A DNA stretch of 32,685 nucleotides, from the NCBI GenBank assembly GCA_004000625.1, contig SAUS01000028.1, forward strand, positions 1 to 32,685, given 5' to 3'. This stretch comes from Candidatus Cibiobacter qucibialis. Lineage in GTDB: Bacteria; Bacillota; Clostridia; Oscillospirales; Ruminococcaceae. The position numbers and the translations under genes are program-made. The number at the start of each line of letters is the position of its first letter. Within the stretch, counting starts at the first letter, position 1. The notes under the pieces were generated by a model. The model was not told where the DNA came from. It did no database searches and saw nothing but the letters and a program-made list of their open reading frames with translations. This document shows positions 32,582 to 32,685 of the stretch, piece after piece.

Positions 32582-32685
32582 CCTTAGGGCAACACCGCAC
32601 AATTCCCGCCTTACGGCTTAAGCACCGCTTCGGCGGCTGCGGCACGGCATCTGCGTTGCCAAAATGCTCGATAATGTCGGGTTGC
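32582..32685 (-). repeat. Edge copy of a dispersed repeat (right)
   Basis: Read on the minus strand, 32605-32588 (GAATTGTGCGGTGTTGCC) matches the left-edge copy at 33-50 with two differences. The rest, including GCCGCCGAAGCGGTGCTTAAGC, has GC-rich short stems but no recognised gene. It may be the end of a mobile element or of a gene outside the window. Confidence 0.5.

Overview
The window looks like chromosome of a gut-type anaerobic Bacillota, probably an Oscillospirales relative (Faecalibacterium/Gemmiger/Subdoligranulum-like). That placement is an inference from GC-rich codon use, AGGAGG ribosome sites, FabK as the enoyl-ACP reductase, lipoprotein-type sugar-binding proteins and purine-rich intergenic repeats. 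No rRNA, tRNA, transposase, phage gene or CRISPR array was seen. The two window edges carry inverted copies of one short repeat, so the window may be a whole contig broken at repeats.

Region 1 (1-1000, plus strand): a leader with two strong inverted repeats, then the relic of a CUT1-type sugar ABC transporter operon. Only the start of the binding-protein gene, the 3' end of a MalF-type permease gene and the start of a MalG-type permease gene remain.

Region 2 (1039-17387, minus strand): a carbohydrate locus read right to left. It encodes a CUT2-type ABC importer (ATPase, permease, binding lipoprotein, second permease), then three sulfatases, a 52-residue single-span membrane protein, a GH3 glycosidase, an HSL-type esterase, beta-phosphoglucomutase, a DUF554 membrane protein and a GH43 glycosidase. 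None of the enzymes has a signal peptide. The simplest reading is that a sulfated, possibly acylated oligosaccharide is imported whole and then desulfated, deacylated and hydrolysed in the cytoplasm. Region 3 (17905-21650, plus strand) adds a GH31 alpha-glucosidase-type enzyme with a TTG start and a GH4 enzyme with a CHEV motif, the signature I associate with alpha-galacturonidases.

Region 4 (21958-29848, minus strand): a type II fatty-acid synthesis cluster, acpP-accD-accA-fabH-fabK-fabD-fabG-fabF-fabZ, tightly packed with mostly 4-bp or shorter overlaps, followed by a separately promoted MarR-family gene. A palindrome beside the strong acpP promoter resembles a sequence at the marR promoter, suggesting FabT-like control. 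accB and accC are absent. Region 5 (30468-32541, minus strand): anmK and a MurR/RpiR-family regulator, suggesting cell-wall sugar recycling.

The most unusual non-coding signal is a modular repeat family (at least seven loci) built of GTTAGGAG units, AATTAGGAAT-type blocks and hairpins. It fills intercistronic gaps and often begins exactly at, or within a few bases of, a stop codon.
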